Shown piece after piece: positions 12,096-24,765 of a stretch of 64,000 nt of DNA. The stretch is from Gadus chalcogrammus (lineage: Eukaryota; Chordata; Actinopteri; Gadiformes; Gadidae): contig NC_079415.1 of the NCBI RefSeq assembly GCF_026213295.1, positions 32,568,125 to 32,632,124 of the forward strand, read 5' to 3'. Position 1 is the stretch's first letter; each line of letters begins with the position of its first letter. A model generated the notes under the pieces. The model had not been told where the DNA came from, did not search any database, and worked only from the letters and a program-made list of their open reading frames with translations. Both the position numbers and the translations under genes were made by a program.

Positions 12096-12098
12096 GCT

Positions 12099-13271
<1,173 letters not shown>

Positions 13272-13444
13272 CTGAATGTGTTTGTATCTGAATGTGTGTG
13301 CCCCTCCCCTAAACAAAACACACACAAACACACAAAGGAAAACGCACACACACACACACATAATGTTTCCTTCTATCTGTGCGCATGTTTAAACTAACTA
13401 AAAAAAAAACTAATGTAAATTAGTATTAAGGACCCTCCCGGACC

Positions 13445-13915
13445 TTGATCTGCTATTGCTATGCTAGCGCTATGCTAACTGTGTAGTTTCAATGCTGTCG
13501 CTTAGTTAGCAAAACACTAGTCCAACAATAGTATAACGTGATGTTTTGATGCCGTCACTTTGCTAGCATAGCACTAGCATAACAATAACATAACGTTTTG
13601 TTTCGATGCTGTCGCTTTGTTAGCAAAACGCTAACATAACAATAGCATAACAATAGCATCACGTCTCGTATCGAAGCTGTCGTTCAGTTAACATAACGCT
13701 AGCATAACAATAGCATAATTTGTCGTTTCGATGCTGTCGCTTTGTTAGCATAATGCTATCATAACAATAGCATATCCATAGCATAACTTGTAGTTTCGAT
13801 GCTGTCGCTTGGTTAGCCTAACGCTATCGAACAATAGCATAACATGCCGTTTCGATCCTGTCGCTTTGTTAGCATAACGCTGGCATAACATTAGCGTATC
13901 GATTTCCGCACTTCT
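13445..13915. repeat. ~58-bp minisatellite immediately upstream of an il1rapl1 exon
   Basis: Seven to eight diverged units of the form GATGCTGTCGCTTTGTTAGC + ATAACGCTAGCATAACAATA. The last unit ends about 45 bases before the exon at 13962, so the intron's 3' end, including its probable branch-point region, lies in or next to the array. Confidence 0.9.
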
Positions 13916-13961
13916 CACGTTGCTAACCAACCATCATTTTTTCTCCTCCGTCCCTCCTCAG

Positions 13962-14148
13962 GAACTCCACGTACTGCATGAAGGTGTCCATGTCGCTGAC
14001 GGTGTCGGAGAACGACACCGACCTCTGCTACAACTCCCTGATGAGGTTCTCCGAGAAGGCGGAGCTCAGCAAGAACAAGGAGATCACCTGCCCAGGGATA
14101 GATGATTACATACAGCCCGGGGTGGAGCCCGAGATCACCTGGTACAAG
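13962..14148 (+). CDS. il1rapl1: il1rapl1 exon: first/second Ig-domain junction
   Basis: Internal exon of interleukin-1 receptor accessory protein-like 1, a single-pass postsynaptic receptor that binds presynaptic PTP-delta and organises excitatory synapses. The acceptor is ...CCTCCTCAG and the donor AAG|GTGAGG. The frame (base 13962 completes a codon from the previous exon) reads [14 protein letters not shown]..., includes LCYNS and [12 protein letters not shown], and ends EITWYK, closely matching the vertebrate IL1RAPL1 segment that ends the first Ig domain and begins the second. It has N-glycosylation sequons NST and NDT and cysteines typical of Ig folds. It ends in phase 0, matching the start of the next exon. 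The upstream exons are not in the window. il1rapl2 is the main alternative; the C-terminal exon favours il1rapl1. Confidence 0.93.
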
Positions 14149-14324
14149 GTGAGGGTCCCGAGTTCGATTCCGAATCCGAGAATAAGAGAATGTCAACCCG
14201 ACATCTACACAACCCGGGAGTGAGTGAGTGTGTGTGTGTGTTTGTCATACATTAATCTGAAATATGGATAGTCCTGTGGTGGTTTGGGTGTTTTAATCCC
14301 AAGCCAAATGGTACTGGGTTTGGT

Positions 14325-14400
14325 ACTGCCAAACCCAGTCCCCCCTAGAGGTTCTGGGTCCGATTCCGGGGGTCCATAGTGTACCTTTCGGCCACATTGA
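14325..14400 (+). mobile_element. Possible tRNA-derived SINE fragment
   Basis: GGTTCTGGGTCCGATTCCGG resembles a tRNA T-arm / B-box region and is preceded by CTAGA; no clear A box or tail. Only a weak call. Confidence 0.3.
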
Positions 14401-14995
14401 GGGGGCATATTGTTTAAGGTTGCCGATAAATGCTATGGACCTAGGGAATCAAACCCAAAACCACTCTACCTCCCTCACCCTCTACATGCTCCGTAATTAA
14501 CGAAAATCTGAATTAACTCTTATCGCTTGGATTGTTAGGTAAACTGTCTTGTATTCTAGTTCCAGGCACCAACAATGTAACAAGTAAACGCACACACCCC
14601 TCTCTCTGTAATGTGGTGCACAGCAGAATCCAATTAAAACCGATCAAGTTTGCTTTTTTTCTACAGAGTGTAGAACTGCAAGACCTTAAAATTAAAACAA
14701 ACAAATAACTTTACCGTCAAAGAAAAGAACAACAAAGCCGTTCGAAACAAAAGCCCCTTATCTGTTCAACAGCTAGCGAGTTTCTCCGAAGCTCGTTTAT
14801 TAACCCCAGCGAAAGAGAGAAGTGTACTTCTTACAGAGTCTTTCGCATTCTGTTCTTATTCTCCCAGAGTAACGATCTGGGTAAGGTCATCTGTGCTACG
14901 GTGTAAAGTCTAATGAGCTTAGCACGCTGTCTCCCCACCGCAACCCGAGTCCAAACTCCAACCCAAAGGTGACTCTCCAGCACAGAAAGACGTGT

Positions 14996-15022
14996 ATATA
15001 TATATATATTTATATATATATA
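14996..15022. repeat. (TA)n microsatellite
   Basis: Runs of TATATATATATA flank a TTTA interruption, giving a near-palindromic AT tract. Confidence 0.9.
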
Positions 15023-16043
15023 TTAGTCTCGTTCGCTAGCAAGTCTGACAGAGCCCTCTGAACTGCTGCAGAAAGGTATGCACTCTTTGCTACTGCTCCT
15101 AAAAATACGCTCTAAATAATAAGGGCTCAGAGCTTCTGCGGAGTTCATAACAGCACAGTTCATTACCGAGGAATGAGCTGAGAGTCTCTCACTCCCTAAC
15201 TCGCTCAGTTGAAAAGCGGGGGGACTCTTTAGTGAGTGGGAACTCGCAGTGTGCACATCTATTATTCACGTTGATACCAAGTCGTTGTTAAATACCTGAG
15301 CCTGATTGGTCTGTGACGCCACTCTTTTTCAAGAACACAGAGGGACACCTCTGAGTTTTAACAGTTATGGAGGTAGGTTGGTGCAAACCCGACGTTTAAT
15401 TTCACGAGAAAAAAAAAGTAATGGAATTAAATGGAGTAATGGAAACAGTAGATCGCTGTGATTGGTTGTCCTCGGTCAGACTGCATTCCGCGGACGTTGT
15501 GTACTGCGGGATTCCGTCCAATAGCATTCCATCCCATTCCTCAAAGTAAACTCGAATCATCCGATTACGCGTTGTAGTTGATTCTAATGTGTGTCCTTGT
15601 TAAACGATGATCATTTGGATTTCCTAACCACTTTAAATCACTTCAGTATGGATTATTCCAAGTCCTTGACGGGTTTAGCCGATCAATTGAAGCTATTGTC
15701 CGTCACAAGCGGTTTAAAACTCGGATCATGTCTCCTCGGTGGTTATTGATCGGAAGTGAGTCCTGTTCAACCCTTCCTCCTCAATCATGCACAAATTACA
15801 CAAACACGGATTGTGAGGGTGTCTTGCTCAAAGGCGCCTACAGGTAAGTCTTCCCACATCAGGGTTTGGACAGTCAACCCTTCGGAGGGAGCCAAACATC
15901 CTTACCTCAAGACTATCCAACCCCAGTACAAATGCCACATTCCATTGTCACCCATAGAAACTATCACCGGTAATTATTTGTTGTTGTATGACACATTGTC
16001 ATGTGAAGCCCATTGAGTGTGCCTGGTTTATGAAATGTGATGT

Positions 16044-16300
16044 TTAAAGGTGACAGATTATACCAGCAGGTGTGAGTGTGATTAGCTGTTTAAAGAATCG
16101 GACATCGCAAATGGGCATGTCCCCCTAGATGTGTGCTGGATAGATCAGTCTAACAGCCTACCCAGTAGACTGTAGCAAGCCGTTGCTCATCTATCTATCA
16201 TAAATCTAGGTGGACCCGTCCACCCATGATGTCAATAGAGGCAGCTTTTGAAAACGGCTTCTGACGGCTAATAACGGCTAATCACACTCACGCCTGGTGA
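16044..16300 (+). mobile_element. MITE family copy 1 (TTAA-flanked, inverted termini)
   Basis: Begins TTAAAGGTGACAGATTATACC, with AGGTGTGAGTGTGATTAGC at the left end and GGCTAATCACACTCACGCCT at the right end: reverse-complementary termini. The core includes CTAGATGTGTGCTGGATAGA and CCCAGTAGACTGTAGCAAGC. Related copies are at 37958-38242 (opposite strand) and 62492-62748. The TTAA at the ends fits a piggyBac-like target preference, which is an inference. Its right end lies about 47 bases from the following il1rapl1 exon. Confidence 0.8.
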
Positions 16301-16347
16301 GTCGACGTGACTCGACTAACGGGATTCGTTGTTCCCAACCGAAACAG

Positions 16348-16501
16348 GAGTGCAAGCCAAAGCAATGGCGTCCGACCGTGCTCCGAACCCGAGACACGCT
16401 GTCCATCCAGGAAGTCCTGGAGGATGACATCGGGAATTACACGTGCGAGCTGCAGTTCGGGAGTTTCCTGGTGCGACGGACAACCGAATTATCGGTCACA
16501 G
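16348..16501 (+). CDS. il1rapl1: il1rapl1 exon: second Ig domain
   Basis: Acceptor ...CGAAACAG, donor ACAG|GTGCGA. It starts in phase 0 and reads ECKPKQWRP..., then [20 protein letters not shown], then [10 protein letters not shown]. The Ig signature D-x-G-x-Y-x-C is present (DIGNYTC), as is a sequon NYT. Vertebrate IL1RAPL1 has the same order (EC...[25 protein letters not shown]). It ends with one base of a split codon (G), which in other vertebrates continues into the third Ig domain. That next exon is not found in this window, although phase 1 also fits the start of the TIR exon at 24595. Confidence 0.93.
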
Positions 16502-16999
16502 GTGCGAAGAGACTTTTTTTATTTATCTGTTACGTCACAAAAAACGCAGGGCGTCAAGAGCGACGTTGGTTCTCGGGGTTGGCTGTGTTGGGAGTTGCGT
16601 GGCGGACATTGAGATCGAGCACATTATCGGATTCGTAAAGAACGACTGGGTGAAACTGTACATCGCTGCCTCCATATTCATTCGGTGTCGGGAGCCAATT
16701 ATCTTTCAGCTGGAGACACAGTTTGCATGTGTCTCTTTAAAAATAGACCATTGAATAAAATCGGGGGGAATATCATAATAATGGAAAAAAGACAAACCCC
16801 AAAACTTTTAACAGCTGATCCCTGCACCTTTTCTTCCCCCCCCTCCTGACAGCCAATAGCAGCACGGCTGTCACTGTGACTTTTAGGCCAATTTAATTGC
16901 TAAGTAGAAGAATTCACACTGAGCCACTTCAGCACTTTTTCTGCTGAAATATTTAAGCCTGAACCTTAAGTCTGTGACAGATTGCTTGCCACCAACTGG

Positions 17000-18240
17000 C
17001 ATTGTGAAGGTCTCCCCACCGCCCCCCACCGCCACCACCACCACCCCTTCCACCCTCCTCCCCCTCACCCCCTACAGAGAGAAGACGAAGGGTAGGAGAA
17101 CATCCCCAATCACTGCCTCTGACGTTTTCTGAACCTTTTCAGAGCGAGTTATGCTAGTTGCCAAATCATCTGTATCTGAAATGTGTTGTTTTGGTTGACG
17201 TTTTTGTGTATTGACATTCATGTCAATGTCAAGATGTCAACCTTTACCATGGTAGAGGAAGTATTTGAGTCAAGCTTTGTTTGGAATTACAAAAGTGTTT
17301 TCCTTTTCTTTGTTGAACAAGCTTTTTGTTTGGCCTGATTTGCCCGGATGAAATCTGTCACAATGTCAAGATGACATCTTACAATTTGATCTTTCTGGTC
17401 CATTTCCCATCAATCACTAAATAATTTGCGTAACTGTAGTCTCCCAAATGCTTAAAATGAATGTCTAAAGTCTGATGGCATACCAGCAAATATATTGCAA
17501 AACGAATGTGTCACATTCTTTCCCATCGCATTTAGTTTTTCGACCAATCGGGAGGCTGGGATCTGTAAGCATGAAATTGCCGAACACAAACTTGGCCTGC
17601 AATAGTAAACAACAAAAAAGGTTAGGGTAAAGGTGTCCGTAAAGGTTTCAAATCAACACAAAGGAGAGCATTTTTGAAATGCAATGTGGTGTTGAATAAA
17701 TAAAATAAAAATGTGTCAGGCCAAGATGGCTGCAGAAATTGATATGGCCGGTGCTTGCCGGCTAATAGAAACTCTTGGCCCGAGATCTGTGCCTCCAGAC
17801 ATTCTCCCCCAAACAGTTAGTCGGTGGTAATGCTAGATCCGATTTTAGTGGACCTGCGGTACTGATCGGTTTGCGGACACCCTTCGACACCACAACCAAA
17901 CACTGCACCGTACGTCGCAAGAGGCAAGCCGGGTCAAACCAACGTATTTGGCCCCACTAACAGTAACCTGATTGCTCCTTTATATCCCCCTTAAGACACA
18001 AAGACCCCCGGTGACTTCGTCCGCCCCGCTCAAAGCCTAACCTGGGCTATAAATCATTTTCTTCAACAACCTTAAAATGTCACCTTAAAGTCTGTCCTGT
18101 GGAGGGCAAGCAAAGCAGTGTAGCCTAGCAAAGCTAAGCCTAGCATAGCTTCACATTGCATATTTCAGCGTATGTTAGCATAGCTTAGTTTTGGTTACAC
18201 TTGGGCCGCTTAGCATAGTATATGTGAGCATAGCATAGTA
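17000..18240. other. Non-coding DNA in the il1rapl1 intron
   Basis: CCACCACC-rich patch at 17015-17060, then AT-leaning DNA without recognisable features; TAGCATAGC-type short repeats at 18118-18240. Confidence 0.45.
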
Positions 18241-18314
18241 GCGCGCACACATTTACTATGTATTTTATTAGTTGCCCAAAGCCATACATTTATATTTTCC
18301 TGGCGTTGAGCAGC

Positions 18315-18434
<120 letters not shown>

Positions 18435-18852
18435 GTTTGTGTGTGTTTGCCCCTTGGATTTGGCGCATCTTCCATCTAGTTTGTGGACCAAGGCTTTCTT
18501 CACACCTCCATGTGACCTCCGTCACATGGGTGAGACTCTGGGTCTTGTGTCGTTCTCAAGGTATTTCACCATCTGTTCCTTTTCCCTTTCGTCTCTTTCC
18601 ATCTGAAAAGTACACACTTTAATCTTGTTTCATGCTTTGTGTTTATGTACATGTAATAAGTTCATCGTGACAATATAAAAAAAATATATTTTGATTGTCA
18701 CTCTTCCGTTGCCTTCTCCATCAAACCAAGTCTCACGATACGAGGCGATAGGAGATCTCACCGCCGAGCAAACAAACAATTCGGGATTACTAAATGCTAG
18801 GTATTTTTTTGTTCTACACCCCTTATATTAGAAAATTAAGCCTTGCCACAAA

Positions 18853-19200
18853 CTAGCTCGCTTTGCCTTCTGCCGTACGGTGTCATCGCCTTTTTAACGT
18901 CTTCCCTTTGAAAGTACCAGCAGGAAGGACCCAACCGGGGTCCTGAAGTGTCCTCGCCCACTCATACCGTCTCCATTTTACATTTACATTCAGGGCCTTT
19001 GACAGAGGCTTTCATCCAAAGCGACTTGCAATAAGTACATTTGTCTGAAGAAAGAGAAACAACAATACACACAAATAAAGAACCTGAAGCATGCTAGCAT
19101 CGTTGCTATGCTGACTGCCTTTCTTGCTTTGAAGAAAGAAAAGTGATGTGCAAAAGTGTTCCTCAATTCTTCTCTTTTCTTTAGTTCTTACCTACACCGA
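18853..19200 (+). repeat. Left arm of a long inverted repeat
   Basis: Outer end CTAGCTCGCTTTGCCTTCTG. The arm then includes GGACCCAACCGGGGTCCTGA, GGGCCTTTGACAGAGGCTTT, GTCTGAAGAAAGAGAAACAA, TGAAGCATGCTAGC and CTTTAGTTCTTACC. The same sequence occurs reversed at 22115-22417. It includes one copy of the fish repeat with CCAAAGCGACTTGCAATAAG, a segment that is missing in the right arm. Confidence 0.88.
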
Positions 19201-19599
19201 TTCTCCTCCGTTGTCAGATCAACTGGCGATATGGTAAATCACTTTTTAACACGGAGAGATCTATTTCAAACATTGCAAATAAACGGTACTTTAATTCAGT
19301 TTCGTTCAATGCGTCCATACGTTTTTGTGAAATTAACGATTTCCATCTACCATATTTAAATATTGTGAGAAATACGTGTCGGTATGACAGAGTTTTACAT
19401 TTATTTATTAATTTATTTGACAGGGACGATGCACAGCTCATTAGCAGTACCAGAGTTGGCTATAAGATCATTTTCATCTGTAGTCCCTAGTACATTCACC
19501 CATGACTTCTGAATTGGGCTACACAATCAGCCACCGACGCGAGAGTAGACCAGAGACCAAGCTTCTAAATCTGTCTCTAAAGACCCCCCCCCTCCCTCT

Positions 19600-20560
19600 T
19601 CCACCATCTTGGGACCATCGGCGACGGCCAAGACCGGCGTCCGACACTAACGAGCGCCGTTAAAATGTTCAAATGATAAAGAAGGTTCAACCCAGGCCGT
19701 GTGTTAAGAATGGCCTTCTTCGTAATCAAACGGGAATCAATCTGAAGCCAGCGGGAGGGTCGGATCCCGGCTTGGCTCCGCACCAGCGTTTGATGTCTCC
19801 CATTAAGCAGTCCCCCGACGAGGCGGGGGTTGGTGGGGGGGGGGGGGGGGGGGGGCGGTGGATTAGGGAGGGAGGAAGCCGGTATGAGTGCAGCTTTGGC
19901 GTGGTAAATGTCCTCAGTTAGCACGGCCTATCAAGCGAGACTGATGTCGTTAACCTGATTTACCTCAGTTTCTTCTTCTGTTTTTTTTTTTTTTTTTACA
20001 CAACGTGCGCCGCGCGAATTAACGGATCAGTTCAAAGAAGAGAACGGGGTTGCCACGTTGTGTAGGACAAGCGTGGAGAAAGACCCTCAGTGCCTCAAAG
20101 AGGTGTCACGGTGGAGATGAAGTCGGGTTTAATCTCCCTGACATGAAATGTCTTTCCATGTTCAGGGGGAGATTGTCGGTGGAGGTGGGGGGGTGCGCTC
20201 CTGTAATCCCGCGGCTTCTTCCTTTGGTGTTGCGGGTCGCCCTGAGGTGCCTCGCCTGGTTTGAACGCTAGCCTAATTTTAGAAGGTAGCGCGTTCCGGG
20301 CGCAGAGCGCAGGAAAGGGTTTCCGTGTACATCAAGAGGGTGATGGGATTCGTGTGGTTGTCACGGAGACCAGTGACGGATAGCGTATCGGAATGTTTGA
20401 TGACAACGGAATGCTCAGGGTATCGTGAATATTCTGGATTGTTTTGCTCACGGAATGGCTTTGAGTTTGGGTCGTGGTTTGTCTTTTGAGGGTGAATGGT
20501 GTTGTTTCCAGTTTCCAAGAGTGTACAAGTGCACTATATGAATATTGAAACAAAGAAAAA
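19600..20560. other. Non-coding DNA with poly-G and poly-T tracts
   Basis: Poly-G at 19835-19855 and a T tract near 19981-19997; otherwise unique sequence with no exon recognised. Confidence 0.45.
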
Positions 20561-20884
20561 TATTATTGTCACACTCAACAGTTATTCTCGGCCATAAAAT
20601 GCCTTTTGTGTTGCAATGTTTTGGAATTTTGCGGGGATAAAGTATTCATACTGTAACATTACAATGAATAACATGTTTCATATCTCAAGTAAAGTTCCGC
20701 TTTAAGGTTGCATAATGAAGACATACACTGACTAAACACATCACTCTGTTGGTTGGCAAAAGGATAAGAATTTGGTTAGGAAACACGGCTGAACTGTTTT
20801 ATTATCTAAGTGGAACGCTGATAAAGTCACGTGTCCTTGATGGTGTTTAACATACATTTACATTTAAATGCAATTTTAAGTTGA

Positions 20885-21070
20885 GGAAATTAATGGCATT
20901 TAGCAGACGCTTTTATCCAAGCAACTTACAATAAGTACATTTGTCAGAAGAAAGAGAAACAGCAACATATCGCTGTCGGTACAGTAAGGATGTTCATAGA
21001 ACAAAAGATATCTAGGATAAGATGCTGCACAATGCTAAGTACTATTTTTAAGTACAAGAATGTATTCATA
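20885..21070 (+). repeat. Dispersed teleost repeat (CCAAGCAACTTACAATAAGT family)
   Basis: Contains GGCATTTAGCAGACGCTTTT, ATCCAAGCAACTTACAATAA, GTCAGAAGAAAGAGAAACA and GGATGTTCATAGAACAA. Other copies occur at 18985-19070, 22255-22320 (reversed) and 27285-27500. The phrase is very common in teleost genomes as part of SINE/MITE-type elements; I cannot name the family. Confidence 0.7.
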
Positions 21071-22114
21071 CTATTCATCCTTACCTATTCGTACAATTTT
21101 ACTGCCAAACGTTATGAGTGACATTCCTCAACAACGCGTCTTCAGAAAATACCCAACCGCGTGCCCATTTCAAAACTCCTGATTAGTGATTTATATTTCT
21201 CTCTTATATTAGCCTTATCGTTAACAGACTGCTTATTAGAGATGGTATACTCTGAAATGTATTGTAATTTAATTGACTTGATTTAAATGGGAAAATCGTC
21301 TTTTCCGATTACTATCGAGGTCAGATGAGTTTGTGCTTACATTAATTATAACCTCAAAGGGTAAAATCTTTTCGCTCCGGCTCTTCGACAACTCCCCCCC
21401 CCCAACCCCCCCTGAACCATCAGACCCTCCAAAATCCATTGCATTATGTAAACAAAACCCACAAAATAGCAATTAAAATGAACCATTAAATACATAATAA
21501 TCGAAACGCGACAAAGAATACTTGGGGATCACTTTTGATAGATAAATACAATTTTAAACAGTTGATAAAATCGAAAGCCGTTACCAGTAAATCATTTACG
21601 AATTTACACCTTTCACCTATGCCGTGCGATTCGTAATTATAGAGCCGGACGGCCAGACATAATGGAAAAAAAAGCCATTTTGTGGATACCGTAGGATCCC
21701 ACACGACAGGTCATCAGTGCACATGCTCATCCTTCCATGACTCCTATGTTCACGCCCGTGGTTATGGCCGTAATAATGAGAAATGTATGATAAATAAATA
21801 ATTAGGGGAATAACAATAACGCTATTAGTAATGAAGGGGGCCGCATGACAAATAGCTTTAATTGACAGGCTGCTCTTCACCGTCCCTCAAGAGCCATCGA
21901 GCGCAACTTGAAGAGCGATTGCTTAACAATCCGGCTTTCTGTTTGCCAACGCCATTTTCTCAAGATCTCATGTAGGGGGGGGGGGGGGGGGCCTGATTAA
22001 AGATGGGCTGATTTAAAGATGATTGTCATCAAATTCAAGTGGTTTCCTGTCAATGTCATCTAAGCAGATGACCACAGCTGGAGCGTTATCTTCAAACAAA
22101 TTGAAAATAACAAG

Positions 22115-22417
22115 AATTAGGTGTAGGGTAAGAACTAAAGAAAAGAGAAGAATTGAGGAACACTTTTGCACATCACTTTTCTTTCTTCAAAGCAAGAAAG
22201 GCAGTCAGCATAGCAACGATTGCTAGCATGCTTCAGTGTCTTTATTTGTGCATACTGTTGTTTCTCTTTCTTCAGACAAACAGAAAGCCTCTGTCAAAGG
22301 CCCTGAATGTAAATGTAAAGTGGGAGAGGGCACTTCAGGACCCCGGTTGGGTCCTTCCTGCTGCTACTTTCAAAGGGAAGGGGATGACACTGTACAGCAG
22401 AAGGCAAAGCGAGCTAG
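22115..22417 (-). repeat. Right arm of the long inverted repeat
   Basis: Reverse complement of 18853-19200, from GGTAAGAACTAAAGAAAAGA to CAGAAGGCAAAGCGAGCTAG, with a ~30-base deletion in the CCAAAGCGACTTGC part and scattered substitutions. The spacer between the arms is about 2.9 kb. Frames that cross it (22153-22523) are unsupported. Confidence 0.88.
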
Positions 22418-22429
22418 ATGTATGTACCT

Positions 22430-23514
22430 TTTGAGCTGGTTTACTGTTCTGAGTCCATGTTCTGTGAGACTTCGAGTACCTGCCATGTACAGACGGGGAT
22501 CTTGGGTTTTAACAAACACATAAGGATATGTAAGACAGAACCAGAATTCGTTTTTATTTCAAACCACAGGAATGAGGAATTGCATAAGGTTGGTATTAGC
22601 GTATTTGGAGTTAGCTCATGTGAGCATGGAGATGTGTTTGCGAAGGATCTCTCCTTCGGATGTTGAGTTTCTCCTGTGGGAGCAGGGCCTTCGCAGACCA
22701 GAGGAAAACCAACAGCAGATGTGAACTGGCGCTGAACAGATGGCGCCGCGAGCAGCTAGTTCAGGCGCCTTCCGTCTTCCGCTGCGTTTCCAGCCGACCG
22801 ACGTGTGTGTTTCTAGCGGAAAACGTTTGCGTTTAGTCCGTTTGTTTGTTTTATCGGAACGTAATCCTTTCTCGTTTAAAAAACAGGGGTCATCGGATTA
22901 CAACGGCTTAATTCATAATTGCTAATCTGAAGCAGCTGCTTCGCTAGTTGCTCTGGCTAGGCCGTCTCTTGAAGACAAATGTGGAAGTGTAGTCGGCTCG
23001 TCTCTTCTGTTCCTGTTTACGTGACATATTTCCAACTGAATCTGGGAAATTGTACAGAAAATAAGTAGGGCAATGTTATCGGATGGAACCAAAAAGGGGA
23101 ACCAAAAAGGGAGAAACATGCTAGCTGTGTGGCTAGCTGTGGCTATCACAGGTCTTAAAATGAAGCAATTGAAACTAGTGACACATGAAATGTGACATCA
23201 CATGAGGGGGGCGTAGAAACCGATAGCAATGGTTTGAATCTTTAAGACTGCTCCCAAGTTTTGGAGCAGTAGGAGAAGTTCCATCGCATAGATTTGGAGG
23301 TCAAATCCCTAATAAAAACAGCCAAAGAATATCTGTAGAGATAAGCTAAAGAGATAAAACAAATAATAATTTCACGGTGCCTTTAATATGCATTATTTTC
23401 GGCACCACTCAACCACTCATCTCACCCTCTATTGATTTTGAGTAAATATACGGACAAAATGCAAATCAACCCAAGATGGAGCTGCTCCATTTTATCGAGG
23501 TGTAGGAGCAGCAC
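22430..23514. other. Non-coding DNA in the il1rapl1 intron
   Basis: No recognisable exon or repeat family. A small local duplication (GGAACCAAAAAGGG twice) lies near 23087-23110. Confidence 0.45.
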
Positions 23515-23563
23515 TAGCTTAGCTGTTTGAGCGGGTTGGCCGGTAACCGCAAGGTTGCTAGTC
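23515..23563 (+). mobile_element. tRNA-derived SINE head truncated by the assembly gap
   Basis: TTAGCTGTTTGAGCGGGTTG with CCGGTAACCGCAAGGTTGCT is the A-box to B-box region of a common fish tRNA-derived SINE. The element would continue GTTCGAATCCC but is cut off by the Ns. Confidence 0.65.
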
Positions 23564-23663
23564 NNNNNNNNNNNNNNNNNNNNNNNNNNNNNNNNNNNNN
23601 NNNNNNNNNNNNNNNNNNNNNNNNNNNNNNNNNNNNNNNNNNNNNNNNNNNNNNNNNNNNNNN
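23564..23663. other. Assembly gap of exactly 100 N
   Basis: A run of 100 N, the usual placeholder for a gap of unknown length. It lies between a SINE head and a poly-C / TG-rich stretch, both hard to assemble, and inside the interval where il1rapl1 exons are missing. Confidence 0.99.
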
Positions 23664-23737
23664 CCCCCCCCCCACCTCTTGGCTGTGGAGGACTTGTTCT
23701 CTCTTGCTGTCTGCACCTGTCAGGCGTCTCTTGTCTC

Positions 23738-23901
23738 CTGTGTGTGTGTGTGTGTCTGTGTGTGTGTGTGTTGGGGTCTGTGTGTGTGTGTGTGTTGGGG
23801 TCTGTGTGTGTGTGTGTGTGTGTGTGTGTTTGTGGGGGGGTATATGTTTGCACATTTGCAATAGGAGTCTGGGTGTGTGGGTGTGTGTTTCTGGGGTGTG
23901 A

Positions 23902-23941
<40 letters not shown>

Positions 23942-24180
23942 TGTGGGGTTGCAAACCTGAGTGTATACATACGCATGCCTCTGTATGTGTGTGTTTGTGC
24001 ACCTGTGCGTCTGTGACTTTGCGTGTGTGTGTACATATGTGTGTAGTTGTGTGTGTGTGTGTGTGTGATTTGATACACCTGTGTGAGTGTGTATATTTGT
24101 GTGTATGTTAGTGTGTGTGTTTCTATATTGATGTGAATGTGTGTGTGCACAAGTGTATACAGTATATCTGTGTGTTTTCG
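23738..24180. repeat. TG-rich compound microsatellite
   Basis: Many TGTG runs broken by GGGG, TATG and TTTG steps. His/Thr- and Val/Cys-rich frames on both strands, some running through the N gap, are artefacts. Confidence 0.95.
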
Positions 24181-24495
24181 TATATATTTGTGTGTGTAGC
24201 GTAGAGGAAGTCTGACATGTCGTGCTCCGGGCTCTGTCTCCCCGTCTCTGCAGAGAGATAAGGGGCTGGTTGGTGGGGGGGGAGGGGAGGGGAGGGGGAG
24301 GGGGGGGAGGGGAGGGGGGGCACCCAGAATATGTGAGGAAGCGGTCACACATCTTCAAAATGGAGATGGGTGATTATACATAATAAATAATATATTATTG
24401 TCGTGAATGCTGTTAAGACCCTGCCATCATATTTCCTAATAATCGCTATTTTCTCCATGCCCATGTCTCTACCTGTCTCTCTCCCCTTCTACCTA

Positions 24496-24497
24496 AG

Positions 24498-24541
<44 letters not shown>

Positions 24542-24594
24542 CCCCCCCCCCCCTCCCGATGTCTCTCTCCCTTCGCCCGCCCCTCCCCGTGCAG
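24496..24594 (+). repeat. (CT)n / poly-C polypyrimidine tract at a splice acceptor
   Basis: About 45 bases of CT repeats, a C run (24541-24553) and further pyrimidines lead directly to the acceptor GTGCAG at 24589-24594. The microsatellite therefore forms part of the polypyrimidine tract of the il1rapl1 TIR exon. Confidence 0.9.
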
Positions 24595-24765
24595 AGAACA
24601 AGGACTACGACGCCTACCTGTCCTACACCAAGGTGGAGCCCGACCAGTGGAGCCAGGAGACGCGGGAGGAGGAGCGCTTCGCCCTGGAGATCCTCCCTGA
24701 CGTGCTCGAAAAGCATTTTGGGTATAAACTCTTCATTCCAGACAGGGACTTGATCCCCACCGGAA
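24595..24765 (+). CDS. il1rapl1: il1rapl1 exon: first part of the cytoplasmic TIR domain
   Basis: Acceptor ...CCGTGCAG, donor CGGA A|GTAAGC. After two bases that complete a split codon it reads [20 protein letters not shown], continues [20 protein letters not shown] and ends [11 protein letters not shown]. It contains TIR box 1 (DYDAYLSY) and box 2 (DRDLIPTG, with the R-D-x-x-P-G pattern). These are the regions by which IL-1 receptor-family TIR domains interact. The residues differ little from mammalian IL1RAPL1. It ends one base into a codon, which joins in frame to CC at 32442 to give Thr. Confidence 0.96.

Larger units (their letters stand above)
14149..16347 (+). other. il1rapl1: il1rapl1 intron between the two Ig-region exons
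   Basis: Flanked by GTGAGG and ...GAAACAG. It holds a possible SINE fragment (14325-14400), a (TA)n patch at 14996-15022 and a MITE (16044-16300). The rest looks unique and non-coding. Confidence 0.85.

Noticed and set aside
23422..24348. 308-residue frame on the - strand
   Set aside because: Runs through 100 N and TG repeats; not a real reading frame.
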